Below, piece by piece: positions 50,626-61,387 of a DNA stretch of 64,000 bases. Numbering within the stretch: the first letter of the stretch is position 1; each line of letters starts with the position of its first letter. Made by a program: the position numbers and the translations under genes. Source of the stretch: Isochrysis galbana (lineage: Eukaryota; Haptophyta; Isochrysidales; Isochrysidaceae); NCBI GenBank assembly GCA_018136815.1, contig CM030937.1, positions 2,593,820-2,657,819 of the forward strand, given 5' to 3'. The notes beneath the pieces are model-generated. The model saw nothing but the letters and a program-made list of their open reading frames with translations. It was not told the origin of the DNA and made no database searches.

Positions 50626-53075
50626 TCAATAGTCGGTGGCGTCAGACCCCTGGTGAGAGTCAAGGAAGAGAAGCTCCTTGTACGTGGCGAGGGTCCAAAG
50701 GTCGGCTGGCACCTCACCCTCAGCCTTGTCGCAAACGGTACGCGCTTGGTCCATCGTCTCAAGGCGGAGCTCACGAGCAACACGTGCCTTCGATGCGGAG
50801 TCGGAGACGACATGCATCTTGTGCAAGCCCGCCTCGACGGCGGCGCACGCCGCTCGGATGTCTGCGGCATACTTGGGGTCGAGATCGGCCGCGAGGACAG
50901 CTGGGAGGACGTGCTGTTTCATCATGTCAATCATGGTAGCCGCCTCCATCTCAACGAAGCCCGAGTAGTGGTCGAGAAGGACCTCTGTGCGCGCCTTGCA
51001 CTCCTTCTCGTTGAAGACTCCGAGCTTCTCGAAAAGGGCGATGTTCTTAGGGTCGGAAAAGCGGAGGATGGACTCGACACCAGAGTCGATGCGCCAGATG
51101 CCACGCTTCTCAGCCTCGATGGGCCAGGACTCGTCGTAGCCGTTGCCGTTGAAGATCACGCGCCAGTGCTTGTCGAGAGCCTCCGCTGCGACGTCAACGG
51201 GCGACTTGCCAGCCTCGATCTGGTCGGCAAAGTACGCAAAAGAATCGGCCCAGATGGAGCAGAGCACAGTGTTGACGAGCGAGACGTTCTGAGATGAGCC
51301 CACCGCGCGGAACTCGAAGCGATGGCCGCCATAGGGAAAGGGAGAGGTGCGGTTGCGGTCCTCAGCTGGCATGGAGAAGGGAGCAATCTCCTCAAGGCCA
51401 AGGTCGACAACCTTGGATGCCGCGACATACTCCTTGGCAGTCTTGGAGCTCTTGAATTCTTCGAGATACTGGGTGATGTCATCGCCGAGGTACGTCGAAA
51501 TAACGGCGGGCGGCGCCTCCATAGCACCGAGTCGGAAGTCGTTTCCAGGCGAGGCAATGGCCATGCGCATAAGGTCACCGTGGAGGTCAACCGAGCGGAC
51601 CATGGCAGCCATGAGAACCGGGAAAATTTCGTGAGAGCCCGAGGCCTTCGCGAGCTGCTTGGGGTTGAGGAGGTTGACTCCGGTGTTGGTGCCGAGAGAG
51701 ATGTTGTTATGCTTGCCGGAACCGTTGACATCCTTGAAGGGTTTCTCTTGCGCTAGGCATGCAAGGCCATGGCGCGCAGCCACCTCATCGCAAATCTGCA
51801 TGACCACGAGATTCTGGTCAATTTGGGTGGTTGCAGTGCCGAAGAAGGGTGCGAACTCATACTGGTTGGGGGCGACCTCGCGGTGACGGGTCTTCAGCGG
51901 AATTCCCATCATGAAGCACTCATGCTGGATCTCCTGCATGCATGCCATGGCAACAGGGTTAATTGCAGACATGTAGTGGTCGGACATCTCCTGACCGCGT
52001 GGGGCGTTCTTGCCCATGATGGTGCGGCCCGTGAGCTGCAGGTCGGGGCGACGGTAGTAGTCCTTGCGCGGAACGAAGAAGAATTCCTGCAGCCAGGAAA
52101 TGATGCGAACGATGAGGGGCGATTGTCAACAGGTGCTAGGCCAACACGGCTAGCGTGATTCAAGAATGCCTCTGGCATACACGCACCTGCTCGAGGCCAA
52201 TGTTGGGGAAGACCTTGTCGACTGAGTAGCCCATCAGCTTGAGCAGACGAGTTGCCTGAGTGGAGACCGCCTTAGTTGCGCGAAGGAGCGGAGTCTTCTC
52301 ATCCAAAGCATCGCCATAGAAGGAGACAAAGATGGTCGGGATGAAAACGGTGTCGCCACGAAGGAAGATGGGTGACGTCGGGTCGATGATTGTGTAGCCG
52401 CCCGCGGTGTGAGTGGCACGCATGCCTCCGTTGGGGAAGGATGAGCCATCGGTCTCGCCCTGGAAGATGGTCTTTCCCTCTAGCTCCCACTTGGGCTTGC
52501 CATCCTTGTCGAAGACAAACATGGCATTCTGGACCTGCCCCGACATACCGTGACGCACACCGTTGCAAGCCATGGGCTGAAACCAGTGGGTGATCACGCC
52601 AGCGCCCATGTCGTGAGCCCAAGACATCACGGCGGCAGCAACCTTGTCAGCAGATGTGCGCGTCCACGATGGGTCATCCAGGAGACCGGCAGGCAGACCC
52701 TGCTTCGCCAGGTACCTGCAGAGCGAGGCGCAGAACGAGTTCAGCAAGCCCAGGCGATGTGGCAGCGCCCAGCGAGCAAGATGGCGGGTGGTGGGCTCCG
52801 CTGAGAGTTGGCGCAGGATGAATCTGACCACTTGTGCTGGAGCTCACGCTTAGAGCGCTGCGAGAAGCAGGAACGCCCTGCGGACCACGTGCGCATTCAG
52901 GGGGTACGGAGGGGGGGGGGACAGCGTACGAGTCAGCGACAGCGCCCTTGAAGACGTGCTTGCCGTAGTCCTCCGAGCCGTTGATGAAGGTGCGCCGCTG
53001 GCTGAGCGGCGCCGCGGTGCGCGCGAGCGCCGGGTACGCCGCGCGTGACGAGCGTGCAGCTAGACTGGCGAGCAT
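50626..53075 (-). CDS. Type III glutamine synthetase (GSIII), probably organellar
   Basis: Three exons: 53075-52930, 52715-52187 and 52086-50626, total 2136 bp, 711 residues, the normal GSIII size (about 700). Junctions DS/YLAKQG and GLEQ/EFFFVP keep the frame; introns are GT-AG (214 and 100 bp), the first with a C-run on the sense strand. The enzyme makes glutamine from glutamate, ammonium and ATP. Family signatures are THWFQPM, GETDGSSFPNGGMRATH, EVAPNQYEFAPFF (295-307), DVNGSGKHNNISLGT (near 346), SPFPYGGHRFEFRAVGSS and a long helical C-terminus. The leader MLASLAARSSRAAYPALART is Arg/Ala/Ser-rich without acidic residues, suggesting a mitochondrial presequence. It is divergently paired with the YME1-like gene. 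Confidence 0.95.
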
Positions 53076-53769
53076 GGCCGAGTGGTTCTCCCTCTCGGCC
53101 TCGCTCCCTCGGCGTGGCAGTGCAACTTCAGAGCGAGCCAGTCTTGTGGAGAGAGGAGAGTGGCGCTTGAGTGGAGGAGATCTGCACGCGGCCTGGAGAG
53201 GTCGGGTGAGGGCGAAGGGGGGGGGGGGGGGGGACGAGAGTGGAGGGGGGGGGGGGGACGAGAGGGGGGGGGGGGGAACAGGCGCGGTGTCTCTCATCCA
53301 TCACGCCCGGCGGGAGGGCAAGGTGCAGAGTGTGAGCGCGGGCGCGCGGGGGGGGGGGGGGGGGGGGAACGGGGGGGAACGGGGGCGGGGGAGGGGGAGG
53401 GGAGACGGAGCCGGCGGGGGGGGGGGGGGGAGTTGGAGGGGGGGGGGCCTCACGTGGAGTTTTGTTTTCGTGCCCTTGCCCCTCCACCCCCCTTCTCATC
53501 GCCGGTCAAACCTCTCCTCCCTCTCCTCGAGGAAGCCTCCGGGGCCACCAGAGCTCCGCCCGCCTTCCCCCCCCCCCGCCCGCCCCCCCCCCCTCCCCCC
53601 CCGCCCCCCCTCCCACACAAAGAAGACTCTCGGGCTTCTCCCTCTTCTCCTCTCTCTTCTACTGACGTCTGGCGCCTCTTGACGGCGTGCCCGGTCCAGG
53701 CGGCGGAGGGGGGGGTCCCCCAACTCCTCTCGCTCCCTCTCGGCTCAGCCTCGGGCCGACCGCCCACGG
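53076..53769. promoter_or_regulatory. Shared intergenic region between two divergent genes, rich in G/C homopolymers
   Basis: The 694 bp between the GSIII and YME1-like start codons must hold both promoters. It contains many G-runs of 8-16 (about 53219-53450) and C-runs (about 53570-53610) on the + strand. No TATA-like box was recognised. Confidence 0.6.
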
Positions 53770-55950
53770 ATGATTCTGAGGAGGCAGACAGCGGGCGGGG
53801 CTCTGCGCGGCGCGGCGCGTGCCGTGCGCGCCGCAGCCCTCCCTAGCCGCCACCTCGCACACACCCTCGTGGAGGGCACTCGGAGCCACCCGCGCACAGC
53901 GGCAGGTGGGGGCAGCGCTTTCGCCAGAGCAGCAGGGGCTTCGCGCGCTCTCGTGTTTAGTGCGTCGCAGCTTCGGTCTCTTCGTGCGCTCGAGGATGAC
54001 GCCAACCGCTTCCCTGACGACCCGCATAAGCAGCTACGGCTCATGGAGGCGTGCAATGCTCAGAAGCAGCCCCATGTGGCAGTGCGCCGCTTCGAGTGTG
54101 GGGCGTATGCGGCGGACGAGGCGGTGGCAAAGGAATATCTCCGTGCGCTGGCGCTATCGAATCAGCTCAACCGCCTCTCGCTCTCGCAGCTGGTCTCGCA
54201 GCTGGACGCAAGCGGCGCATTGCATGGCGTTGACCCGCGCATGGTAGCGGGGTATCATGCAGGGGCTATGGGGGCTGCGGGGGCTTCGGCTGGTGGGGTA
54301 GCGGGTGGCCGTGGCACACCAGAGACCCCACTCCATATCCAGTGGCACGAATCTCCGCGAGCACAGTTCTGGAAGATGCTGCGCTCGCTCGCCCTTACCG
54401 GCGCCCTGCTATTCGGTGCCTACACACTCCTCGGCGATCAGGCGCGCGGGCTTCCACGCGGCATTGGCTTCACCAGCGAAGTGCAGCCCGTCCATGGCTC
54501 GACGAAGCGTTTCTCTGACGTGTGCGGCGCCGAGGAGGCGATCGCCGAGCTCAAGGACATCGTCGAGTATCTTCGCAACCCCAAACGCTTCACACGGTTG
54601 GGCGGGAAGCTTCCCAAGGGCGTGTTGCTCACTGGTCCGCCCGGAACTGGCAAAACCCTCCTTGCACGTGCTGTGGCCGGCGAGGCGGGTGTACCGTTCT
54701 TCTACATGTCTGGCTCGGAATTCGAAGAAGTGTTTGTCGGCGTCGGCGCAAAGCGCGTGCGCGACCTATTCGCTGCTGCGAAGAAGCGATCGCCCTGCAT
54801 CATCTTCATCGACGAGATTGATGCCATCGGGTCGCACCGCAACCCAAAGGAGCAACAGGCGATGAAGATGACTCTGAATCAGCTGCTCGTCGAGATGGAC
54901 GGCTTCCAGCAGAACACTGGCGTCATCGTGATTGCGGCCACAAATTTTCCCGAGGCCTTGGACCGCGCTCTCGTCCGTCCTGGACGTTTCGACACCAACG
55001 TGGTCGTGCCGCTACCGGACGTTGGCGGAAGGAAGCAGGTACTCGAGCTCTACACGAAACCGGTCCCATTGGACAGTGACGTCGACCTTGAAGTGCTCGC
55101 ACGAGCGACCCCCGGCTTCTCGGGTGCTGACCTTTCAAATCTGGTGAACAAGGCCGCGCTGCATGCCTCACACCTGGAGAAGAAGCGAGTGGCCATGGCT
55201 GACCTTGAGCATGCCTGCGATCAGATCCGAATGGGAGCAGAGAGAAAATCCGCAGTCATCTCGCCGTCTAACCTCAAGATCACCGCCTACCATGAAGGCG
55301 GACACGCTCTCGTCGCGCTGCACACGCGAGGTGCCCAGCCCATCCACAAGGCGACCATTGTGCCACGCGGCAACACGCTCGGCATGGTAGCATACCTGCC
55401 CGAGAAGGACCAGCTCAATCTTACTCGGGAGCAAATGCTGGCCCACATCGACATTTGCATGGGCGGCCGCATTGCCGAGGAGCTTATCTTTGGCAAAGAC
55501 AACATCACGACAGGTGCCAGCTCGGACTTACAGCAGGCAACCGCCACCGCGCGCAACATGATCATCAAGTACGGGATGTCCGACTCTATTGGGCCCGTCT
55601 ACTTCTCCAACGACGAGTTGGAGAAGCTCTCCGCTGCGGGACGTGAGGCTGTCGAGGCGGAGGTGAAACGGCTAGTGACCACGGCCGAGGCTAATGCACG
55701 CCGTATTCTCACGCAGCATTCGGGCGAGCTCCACAACCTTGCTCGAGGTTTGCTCGAGCATGAGACGCTGTCCCCCGAGGACATTCGCGACGTCATTGCT
55801 GGACGGCCACTCGCCTCGAAGACACGCTCCGAGAGTGCGGCCGCAGGGAGGGGCGCGGATACTGCGGGGGAGGCTTCACCACCGCCGGCAGTGAAGGAGA
55901 AGCCCACGCGTAAGGCAGGCATCTTTTCTCGCAAGGTTGACCAACAATGA
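53770..55950 (+). CDS. Mitochondrial i-AAA metalloprotease, YME1/FtsH family
   Basis: Intron-free ORF of 726 residues. Residues 1-45 ([20 protein letters not shown]...) form a strong mitochondrial presequence. One membrane segment lies at about 203-221 ([19 protein letters not shown]), as in i-AAA subunits. The AAA domain has Walker A GPPGTGKT (289-296), Walker B IIFIDEID (344-351) and the second region of homology RPGRFD (403-408). The protease domain has the zinc motif HEGGH (508-512; the common residue pattern HExxH) and the third ligand Asp in [12 protein letters not shown] (near 586). It degrades unassembled inner-membrane proteins from the intermembrane-space side. A Pro/Lys-rich tail follows residue 690. 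All catalytic residues are present. Confidence 0.95.
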   Translation: MILRRQTAGGALRGAARAVRAAALPSRHLAHTLVEGTRSHPRTAAGGGSAFARAAGASRALVFSASQLRSLRALEDDANRFPDDPHKQLRLMEACNAQKQPHVAVRRFECGAYAADEAVAKEYLRALALSNQLNRLSLSQLVSQLDASGALHGVDPRMVAGYHAGAMGAAGASAGGVAGGRGTPETPLHIQWHESPRAQFWKMLRSLALTGALLFGAYTLLGDQARGLPRGIGFTSEVQPVHGSTKRFSDVCGAEEAIAELKDIVEYLRNPKRFTRLGGKLPKGVLLTGPPGTGKTLLARAVAGEAGVPFFYMSGSEFEEVFVGVGAKRVRDLFAAAKKRSPCIIFIDEIDAIGSHRNPKEQQAMKMTLNQLLVEMDGFQQNTGVIVIAATNFPEALDRALVRPGRFDTNVVVPLPDVGGRKQVLELYTKPVPLDSDVDLEVLARATPGFSGADLSNLVNKAALHASHLEKKRVAMADLEHACDQIRMGAERKSAVISPSNLKITAYHEGGHALVALHTRGAQPIHKATIVPRGNTLGMVAYLPEKDQLNLTREQMLAHIDICMGGRIAEELIFGKDNITTGASSDLQQATATARNMIIKYGMSDSIGPVYFSNDELEKLSAAGREAVEAEVKRLVTTAEANARRILTQHSGELHNLARGLLEHETLSPEDIRDVIAGRPLASKTRSESAAAGRGADTAGEASPPPAVKEKPTRKAGIFSRKVDQQ

Positions 55951-56867
55951 CAACGAAAGCAACCGTGGTGGTCAAGCAGTTGGCAATGATGATCGGTGGG
56001 GATCATGGGCGTTGCAGTTACGGGTCGCGGGGATGTTTCGGATGTGCTGCGGATGGATGCGAGACGTTGCCACTCAAAAAAATTTCTTGAACATACCGGT
56101 TATCGCCTAATTTGGACACTGGACACTGGACACTAGGTGTTGCGGGCGGGGGGAGGGATATTTTTGGATGCGTGCTATACTTAGCACGCCCCATCTCCCA
56201 CCCCTCCTCGGTCCGGCAACTCCAGATCTCCAGATTCCCCCCCGCGTGGAAATTAACCCCGCGTCCCGAGAGCCCTCTTCATTCCTCTCTCGCCCGTCTC
56301 GCTCCTCGTCGTTCTTTCGGCAGTTCTCCCCCGCGATTACTAGTGTAGATGGTCCGTTTATGTTAGTCTTAGTCTTTTTGTGAGGTCGTTCTTTGTTTTT
56401 TCTCTGTTCTGTCTTCCTTCGTGATCTGCGCTGGTCCTGTTGCCTCCATCATGTCTGCCCCTGCCGTCACTCAGTTCGCATCCGAGCACTCGGGAGAGGT
56501 CCACGCCGGGCCTGGCACCCCTCCCTCGTCCCTGTCCCTGGTGACGAAGGGGTGTGGTAGGCAAGGTTAGTCTGGCTCGCAATGTGCGGTTGCGCCAAAG
56601 ACGTTGCTCATGTGGTCTGGAGTGAGATTGTGGCTCCTGTGCGCGCCTGCGGCGCACGTGCGCACCTGTCTCGGCATGTCGTTCGAGTGGTTGTGAGTGG
56701 GCTGAGCTCTGGTCGTCGCAGGATTGGTACCTTAGACATGTGGTGGCCCGCGACATCGCGACATGGGTCAGCTGGGAGGTACTCCCGCAGGCGTGTCGGG
56801 CATCGTGCGACGGCTCACGACGGAGGGTCCGCGCGGGGGGGGGGGGAGGAGCAATGGAGGACCTCAC
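55951..56867. other. Intergenic with one perfect hairpin
   Basis: No gene is seen. GCGTGCTATACTTAGCACGC (56170-56189) forms an 8-bp stem with a 4-nt loop, about 220 bp after the protease stop and followed by CCCAT. Confidence 0.4.
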
Positions 56868-57659
56868 TCAGAGTGCCCGACTTTGGGCGGCTCTGACGAG
56901 ACTCAATGGGTGAGCTCCGAACCTCCGCGGCCAGATGGACTGAGGGGACACTATGCCCGAGGGCTGCGCACCGATTTCGGGCAACGGGTGCCCACCGTTG
57001 GGCCGAGAGGGCCGCCATGGCGGGGAAATCCGGTAGAGGGGTACGATTCCATGGATTTCGTACCCCAGGGGGGTACATTGTAGCACAAAACATTTTAACC
57101 GCCCTGGTTGGACGAACAGCTGCCGCGGGGAGGACGCCATGAACTGCGCTAAGTAGCGCAGCGCCGCCCCTTGCCGCCGGTTGTCGCCCGGCGACACCGA
57201 CGATGTCTTCGGTCTTCGGGTCGTAGGCCACCACGCCACCACCCTCGCCGCCAGACGCTGGCTGCCCCGGCGCCGCCGCACCGAGCCGGCGAAGTCGCAG
57301 AGGACGGCCTGCAAGGAGGCCGCCAACTGCAGCTCCGTGATTGTTCGGGAGTTCTGTCCCCTTTCGGGGATGAGGGCGTAGCCGCCCGCGGGCGAGGCGC
57401 CGCGGACGTACATCCAGCGCCGCCGACGCCCTTCGTCGACGATGGCGAGGGCGCCGGCGAGAGTCGGCGCCCGGCCGGCTGCGAGGGCGGCCCTGGTGGC
57501 TTCCACAAGCGTGAGAGCGTCCGGTGGGCAGATATCGTCTGGGGCTGGGACTAGCGTGTCCTGCACGCCCGAGCGCGGCGGGGAGACAGGCGCGGTGGCG
57601 GTCGCGGAGTCGACCGCGCTGGCGGGGTCGGGCGTGCTGGGGACCGGGAGGGACGACAT
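56868..57659 (-). CDS. Hypothetical protein, possibly frameshifted
   Basis: The frame is 263 residues from MSSLPVPSTPDPASAVDSAT. The first 130 residues have coding-like composition (ALTLVEATRAALAAGRAPTL, GALAIVDEGRRRRWMYVRGA, RTITELQLAASLQAVLCDFA). Near 57245 the more protein-like reading moves to another frame (VVAYDPKTEDIVGVAGRQPA). No family is recognised. It borders the truncated LINE G and may be a transposon or host gene remnant. Confidence 0.35.
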   Translation of the reverse strand: MSSLPVPSTPDPASAVDSATATAPVSPPRSGVQDTLVPAPDDICPPDALTLVEATRAALAAGRAPTLAGALAIVDEGRRRRWMYVRGASPAGGYALIPERGQNSRTITELQLAASLQAVLCDFAGSVRRRRGSQRLAARVVAWWPTTRRPKTSSVSPGDNRRQGAALRYLAQFMASSPRQLFVQPGRLKCFVLQCTPLGYEIHGIVPLYRISPPWRPSRPNGGHPLPEIGAQPSGIVSPQSIWPRRFGAHPLSLVRAAQSRAL

Positions 57660-57802
57660 GGCTGTGCTGGCGAGAGAGAGAGAGGGGGGGGGAAGAGCTT
57701 GGGCGGTGCGGGGTCGCGCGCGGCGGAGAAGGGGAAAGAGGGGCTATCGGCGTCTTCCCCCCGCGGGGGAGGTGTCGGTGCGTGGCTCGGTAGTAAGTAG
57801 AC

Positions 57803-57818
57803 TAGCCGAGCACCCCTC
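57803..57818 (+). repeat. Target-site duplication of truncated LINE G (left)
   Basis: TAGCCGAGCACCCCTC is repeated exactly at 59021-59036. Confidence 0.93.
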
Positions 57819-58108
57819 AGACGAAAAGGAAAAGGGTAGGCTACAACTGAGCGAAAACACTAGCCTCGTAGCGAAAGCACTTGGCCTTGCCGAAAAGCTC
57901 GCATAACACGATGTGTCGCCCTGTATTAATAAACCAACTGGAAGTGCGATTGATCAGTATAAGCCACCTACGACTAATATCGCAGCACGCAGGAAAACCT
58001 GAACCCTGAAACGAAAAGACATGATAAACAGGTCACTCAGCAGCACAGGAGGAGGGCGAGAACACGCCGCTGAGGACAGGTGCACCCCGCTCCGCTCGGA
58101 CCCCCCCA

Positions 58109-58125
58109 AAGACCCGAGCCCCTAA
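58109..58125 (+). repeat. Target-site duplication of short element D (left)
   Basis: AAGACCCGAGCCCCTAA is repeated at 58884-58900; the last As may belong to the element tail. Confidence 0.9.
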
Positions 58126-58883
58126 AAAAAAACCTTCTAATATTCTTACCGCACTCGCGGCGAATGGAACCACTACTTACTACACGTAGCACGTAGCATA
58201 CTTTCTACACCCCCACTCCCCCGGCCCTTCTCCCCCCGCCATAAGGCGACTCCCCCCGTGCACTACTAGGGGGATAGGGGTGAAGGGCTTAGATATGGTC
58301 CGGTGGCCCGCGCCCCCCCCCCGGTGATCTTTCCCCCCCTTCCTCCTGTGTCTCCGAGTGGGCGGCCGACTCTGTCCCGACTTATCCTGTAAACAGGAGC
58401 GGGACTTACCAATTTTTCGGTGGGCGGAGCTCTCGCTCCGCCCACCCCCTTCTCCGCGCTCTCTCTCCCCTCTCCTGCGGCACGCGCGATGGCGCGCCTG
58501 CGGCAGGCCTCCAGCTGCCCTCTGGCGGCCCCTGGAGGCTCCTGGAGGCCAGCTCAGGGGGCAGAGGAGGCTGGGGCTGGGCCCTGGCCTCCCCTGCCTC
58601 CCCCTCGCTGGCGCTCCTGAGCCTCTGGGGCCCCCACGCTGCACCTGTCTGCCTGTCGACCAGGGGGGGAGGGGGGTTGGAGCAATGGGCTGGTCACGAG
58701 GGGCCAGGATGGGCGAATGGGGCGAGCCTGTGGGGAAGGGAGTGGGTCAGTAGGGCAGTGGCCTCCTGGCAAGCCATCAGGCGTGCCAGGAGGATGAGTG
58801 GTTCCTCCCCCATGGCAGGGGAGGAGTGGAGAGAGGGGGGGGCTCGTGCCCCCCCATGGGGCAACCAAGTATAAACTTAGTTG
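58126..58883 (-). mobile_element. Short non-autonomous retroelement, copy D, complete (about 758 bp)
   Basis: On the minus strand it runs from hairpin CAACTAAGTTTATACTTGGT (58883) through an ATG-led proline-rich frame to GTGCGGTAAGAATATTAGAA, GG and a T-run. Both ends are bracketed by AAGACCCGAGCCCCT inside the 3' UTR of LINE G. It shares the 3'-terminal AGAATATT-(T)n motif with the LINEs, so LINE machinery could mobilise it. Confidence 0.88.
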
Positions 58884-58900
58884 AAGACCCGAGCCCCTAA
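58884..58900 (+). repeat. Target-site duplication of short element D (right)
   Basis: Copy of 58109-58125. Confidence 0.9.
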
Positions 58901-59020
58901 GTAGAGCACGAGGGGAGTTGCCGCAAGGCGGGAAATGAGGGTGGGGAAGGGAAGAGGGCGTGGCTACGAGGGAACGTTCCAGTGCCACGAGTGAGGCGAG
59001 AATATTAAAAGGTTTTTTTT

Positions 59021-59036
59021 TAGCCGAGCACCCCTC
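59021..59036 (+). repeat. Target-site duplication of truncated LINE G (right)
   Basis: Exact copy of 57803-57818. Confidence 0.93.
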
Positions 59037-59241
59037 TTCTTATCTCCGGTCTCGTGCGCCCCCTCGCTGCTCCGTCGCCGTTCACTAGCGCAAACTGAAG
59101 CCCGCTTGTTATGGAACAAGAACAAAAAGAAGTCCGATCCGACGCGACGTGTGGAGGCAGGGGGAGGAAGGGTAGGGCTGTGGCGGCGCTGTTAGGGGGT
59201 GGCTAGGCCAGCCTTTCTGTGCACGTGCCGCCGACAGCGCG

Positions 59242-60236
59242 ATGCCACCACCTGTCACCGAGATGTGGGCTGATGAGACGAGGCTCAAGGAGTGGTACGA
59301 AGGGGGTGCGGCGTACTGGGCCACGACTGAGCCCACCAACGATGGCGTGCTCGGCGGATTCCGTGTGCACGAGGCCGACATCCGCGACTCGAGGGCCTTC
59401 ATCTCGCCACTGCTGTCGAGTAAGCCGAAGCGTGGCCTCGATGTGGGGGCCGGTATCGGTAGGGTGACAGGTGGACTGCTTATTGAGCTGTGTGAGCACG
59501 TGGACCTTCTGGAGGAATGTGTCCCCTTTGTGGAACAGGCCCGAGTGCAGCTTGCGCACGCTGGCGATCGTGTCAACTTCTTGTGCATGAAGATGCAGGA
59601 TTTCGCTCCTGAAGCGGGGTTGTACGACCTCATTTGGATACAATGGTGTCTTGGGTCACTTAGCGACGCCGACGTCGTCGCATTCCTCCAACGCTGCAGA
59701 AAGGGCCTTGCTGATCCCGGTGCGTTTCGCAGTAGCCAATTATCATGGACAGTTGTATCTCACCAGCTCGGCTGCACACCGCGCTGCTCTTCTCTGCATC
59801 GAGCGAAAGAAACTGTTTCGGCCTATCAGGTGGTCTGCTTGTCATCAAAGACAATGTGTTCGACGTGCAAAGTTGCACAGATGCATGGGAGAAGGGCAGT
59901 GATGGGGCAAAATATCTGGTGGACCAAAATGACAACTCGGTACGTGGGCACCTAGACTTTGTGTCCCCTTGGACATAGGCCGATGGTCTCGTCATGCGGG
60001 CCCAAACGAGTTTTATCCCCTCACCTGTTCAACTCCAGGCCAACGCTGCTTCCCGCGCACGGTCTTGGCTTGCATTGACTCGTGCTGACCTACCTTATGG
60101 GAATCAGGTGATCCGATCTCGGGAACATTTCAAGGCTTTATTGGATCGGTGTGGCCTGCAGCAAGTATGCCCGCCACGCAACGCAGACTTGGGTACTGAT
60201 GAGCTGTACCCCGTGGAGATGCATGCGCTTCGTTGA
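59242..60236 (+). CDS. Protein N-terminal methyltransferase, NTMT1-like
   Basis: Three exons: 59242-59719, 59830-59939 and 60108-60236, total 717 bp, 238 residues, close to animal and yeast NTMT1/Tae1 (about 220-235). Both introns are GT-AG and restore the frame (DPG/GLLVIKDN; QNDNS/VIRSREHF). The enzyme transfers methyl groups from SAM to the alpha-amine of proteins with an N-terminal X-Pro-Lys/Arg motif exposed. Signatures are AAYWATTEPTNDGVLGGF, RGLDVGAGIGRVTGGLL (SAM motif I), LYDLIWIQWCLGSLSD, GLLVIKDNVF and the C-terminal DELYPVEMHALR. A nuclear or cytosolic site is expected. Confidence 0.92.
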
Positions 60237-60523
60237 CGGATGATTCACAGCCGAGCAATGTGCGAGTGGGTGAGGAGGCCCAAGTTAATCGACCTGAACA
60301 TTTCTTGAGCATACCTGAGCTTCACACGAATTCACCAGAGGGCGCTGCTCGCTCTGTGTGGCCACACGCACGTGTGGATGTGCGCAAGTTATCGGTTCTC
60401 CACAAATTTCCACTATCTGGGACGCCACGTTCAAAAAATGGCAACATTTGACATATGTGATTTTTGAAAATGCATATTTTCGCAACTGATGTCTGATGTG
60501 GACTTTGGGATGCCACTGAAGAA

Positions 60524-61387
60524 ATGGCCATGTATCGCGCGGTACGCTACGCATGGCGGAGTGCGTTGTTGTTGCGGGTAAAGGGGGTTGCTCACTTCCC
60601 CTTGTACATTTCTCCCGCCATTAGGTTTACCTGCGTGACTCCCTCTCCGCTGTCACGCGTAGGGCGGTCAAACAGGGGCTTTTTAACTATTAGTAAGGGT
60701 TGGGCTGTATTTTTTGACCGTGGCGCAAGGCCCAATAAAAAATCTTCAGGGGGGGCCACCTGCCGCCACGAAAATCTTAGCCAGGAAATGGTGCGATTCT
60801 CCCCCCCTCTCCCCCCCCTCCGTCACGCGCGCTCACGCTCTACCCGTAAAGATTTGGCGGTCGCGCCCGCGGGGGGATCGGTTCCTTTATATCTAAGCTA
60901 CATTCGGCATTTGATTCCCGCCCGATGCAGCGCCGTGTCGGGCTGCCGACAGTGCGACCACCCCCTGACCCTCTGGCATCATGGCCCGCGCAGCCCACCC
61001 AGCTCCTCACAGCGCGCGCACGCGGCTACCCTGGCTGCCACAGACCCCGCCTCGACCATCCCGACCCGCCCCTCGCAGGATTCGCCCTCACTCGAACTCG
61101 GCATCGAGAACCAGGACCAGCTCACCGACGCGGCCGTCCACGCGTGGCTGACGAGCCTCCGCGTTGAGGCTGCCCTCGCGGCCCTCCTCTCTCTGACAGT
61201 GCCAGATTCGTCGCTGATCGATGAGGCAAGACCCGTGGGCGGCCTCAGGACGGGCCACGTCGTAGCTCTCTACTCTGCAGCGAGCATAAAAGCCCAAGAT
61301 CTTTTCAGAGCGCCTCACAGCGCATCTGGCGGGAACCCACCACCCAAAGCAGAAATCATCTTCTGCCGCTGGGTGGTGGGGGCTCGA
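60524..61387 (+). CDS. Doubtful coding segment interrupted by a hAT-like element
   Basis: An open frame runs through R1 copy 3 and is probably accidental before about 61000. The stretch at about 61083-61310 (SLELGIENQDQLTDAAVHAW, SLRVEAALAALLSLTVPDSS) has protein-like composition and could be an exon. The hAT-like element starts at 61388. Confidence 0.2.
60662..60800 (+). repeat. Dispersed structured repeat R1, copy 3
   Basis: CGGTCAAA (60665-60672) pairs with TTTGACCG (60713-60720); GCCACCTGCCGCCACGAAAA follows as in copy 1. Confidence 0.75.

Larger units (their letters stand above)
57819..59020 (+). mobile_element. 5'-truncated LINE (copy G) interrupted by short element D
   Basis: Only the last 29 codons of the ORF remain (GRLQLSENTSLVAKALGLAE, stop at 57904-57906), nearly identical to the end of copy I. 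The 3' UTR is split by element D at 58109-58900 and resumes to GCGAGAATATTAAAAGGTTT plus T-run at 59020. TAGCCGAGCACCCCTC flanks it on both sides. Confidence 0.9.
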
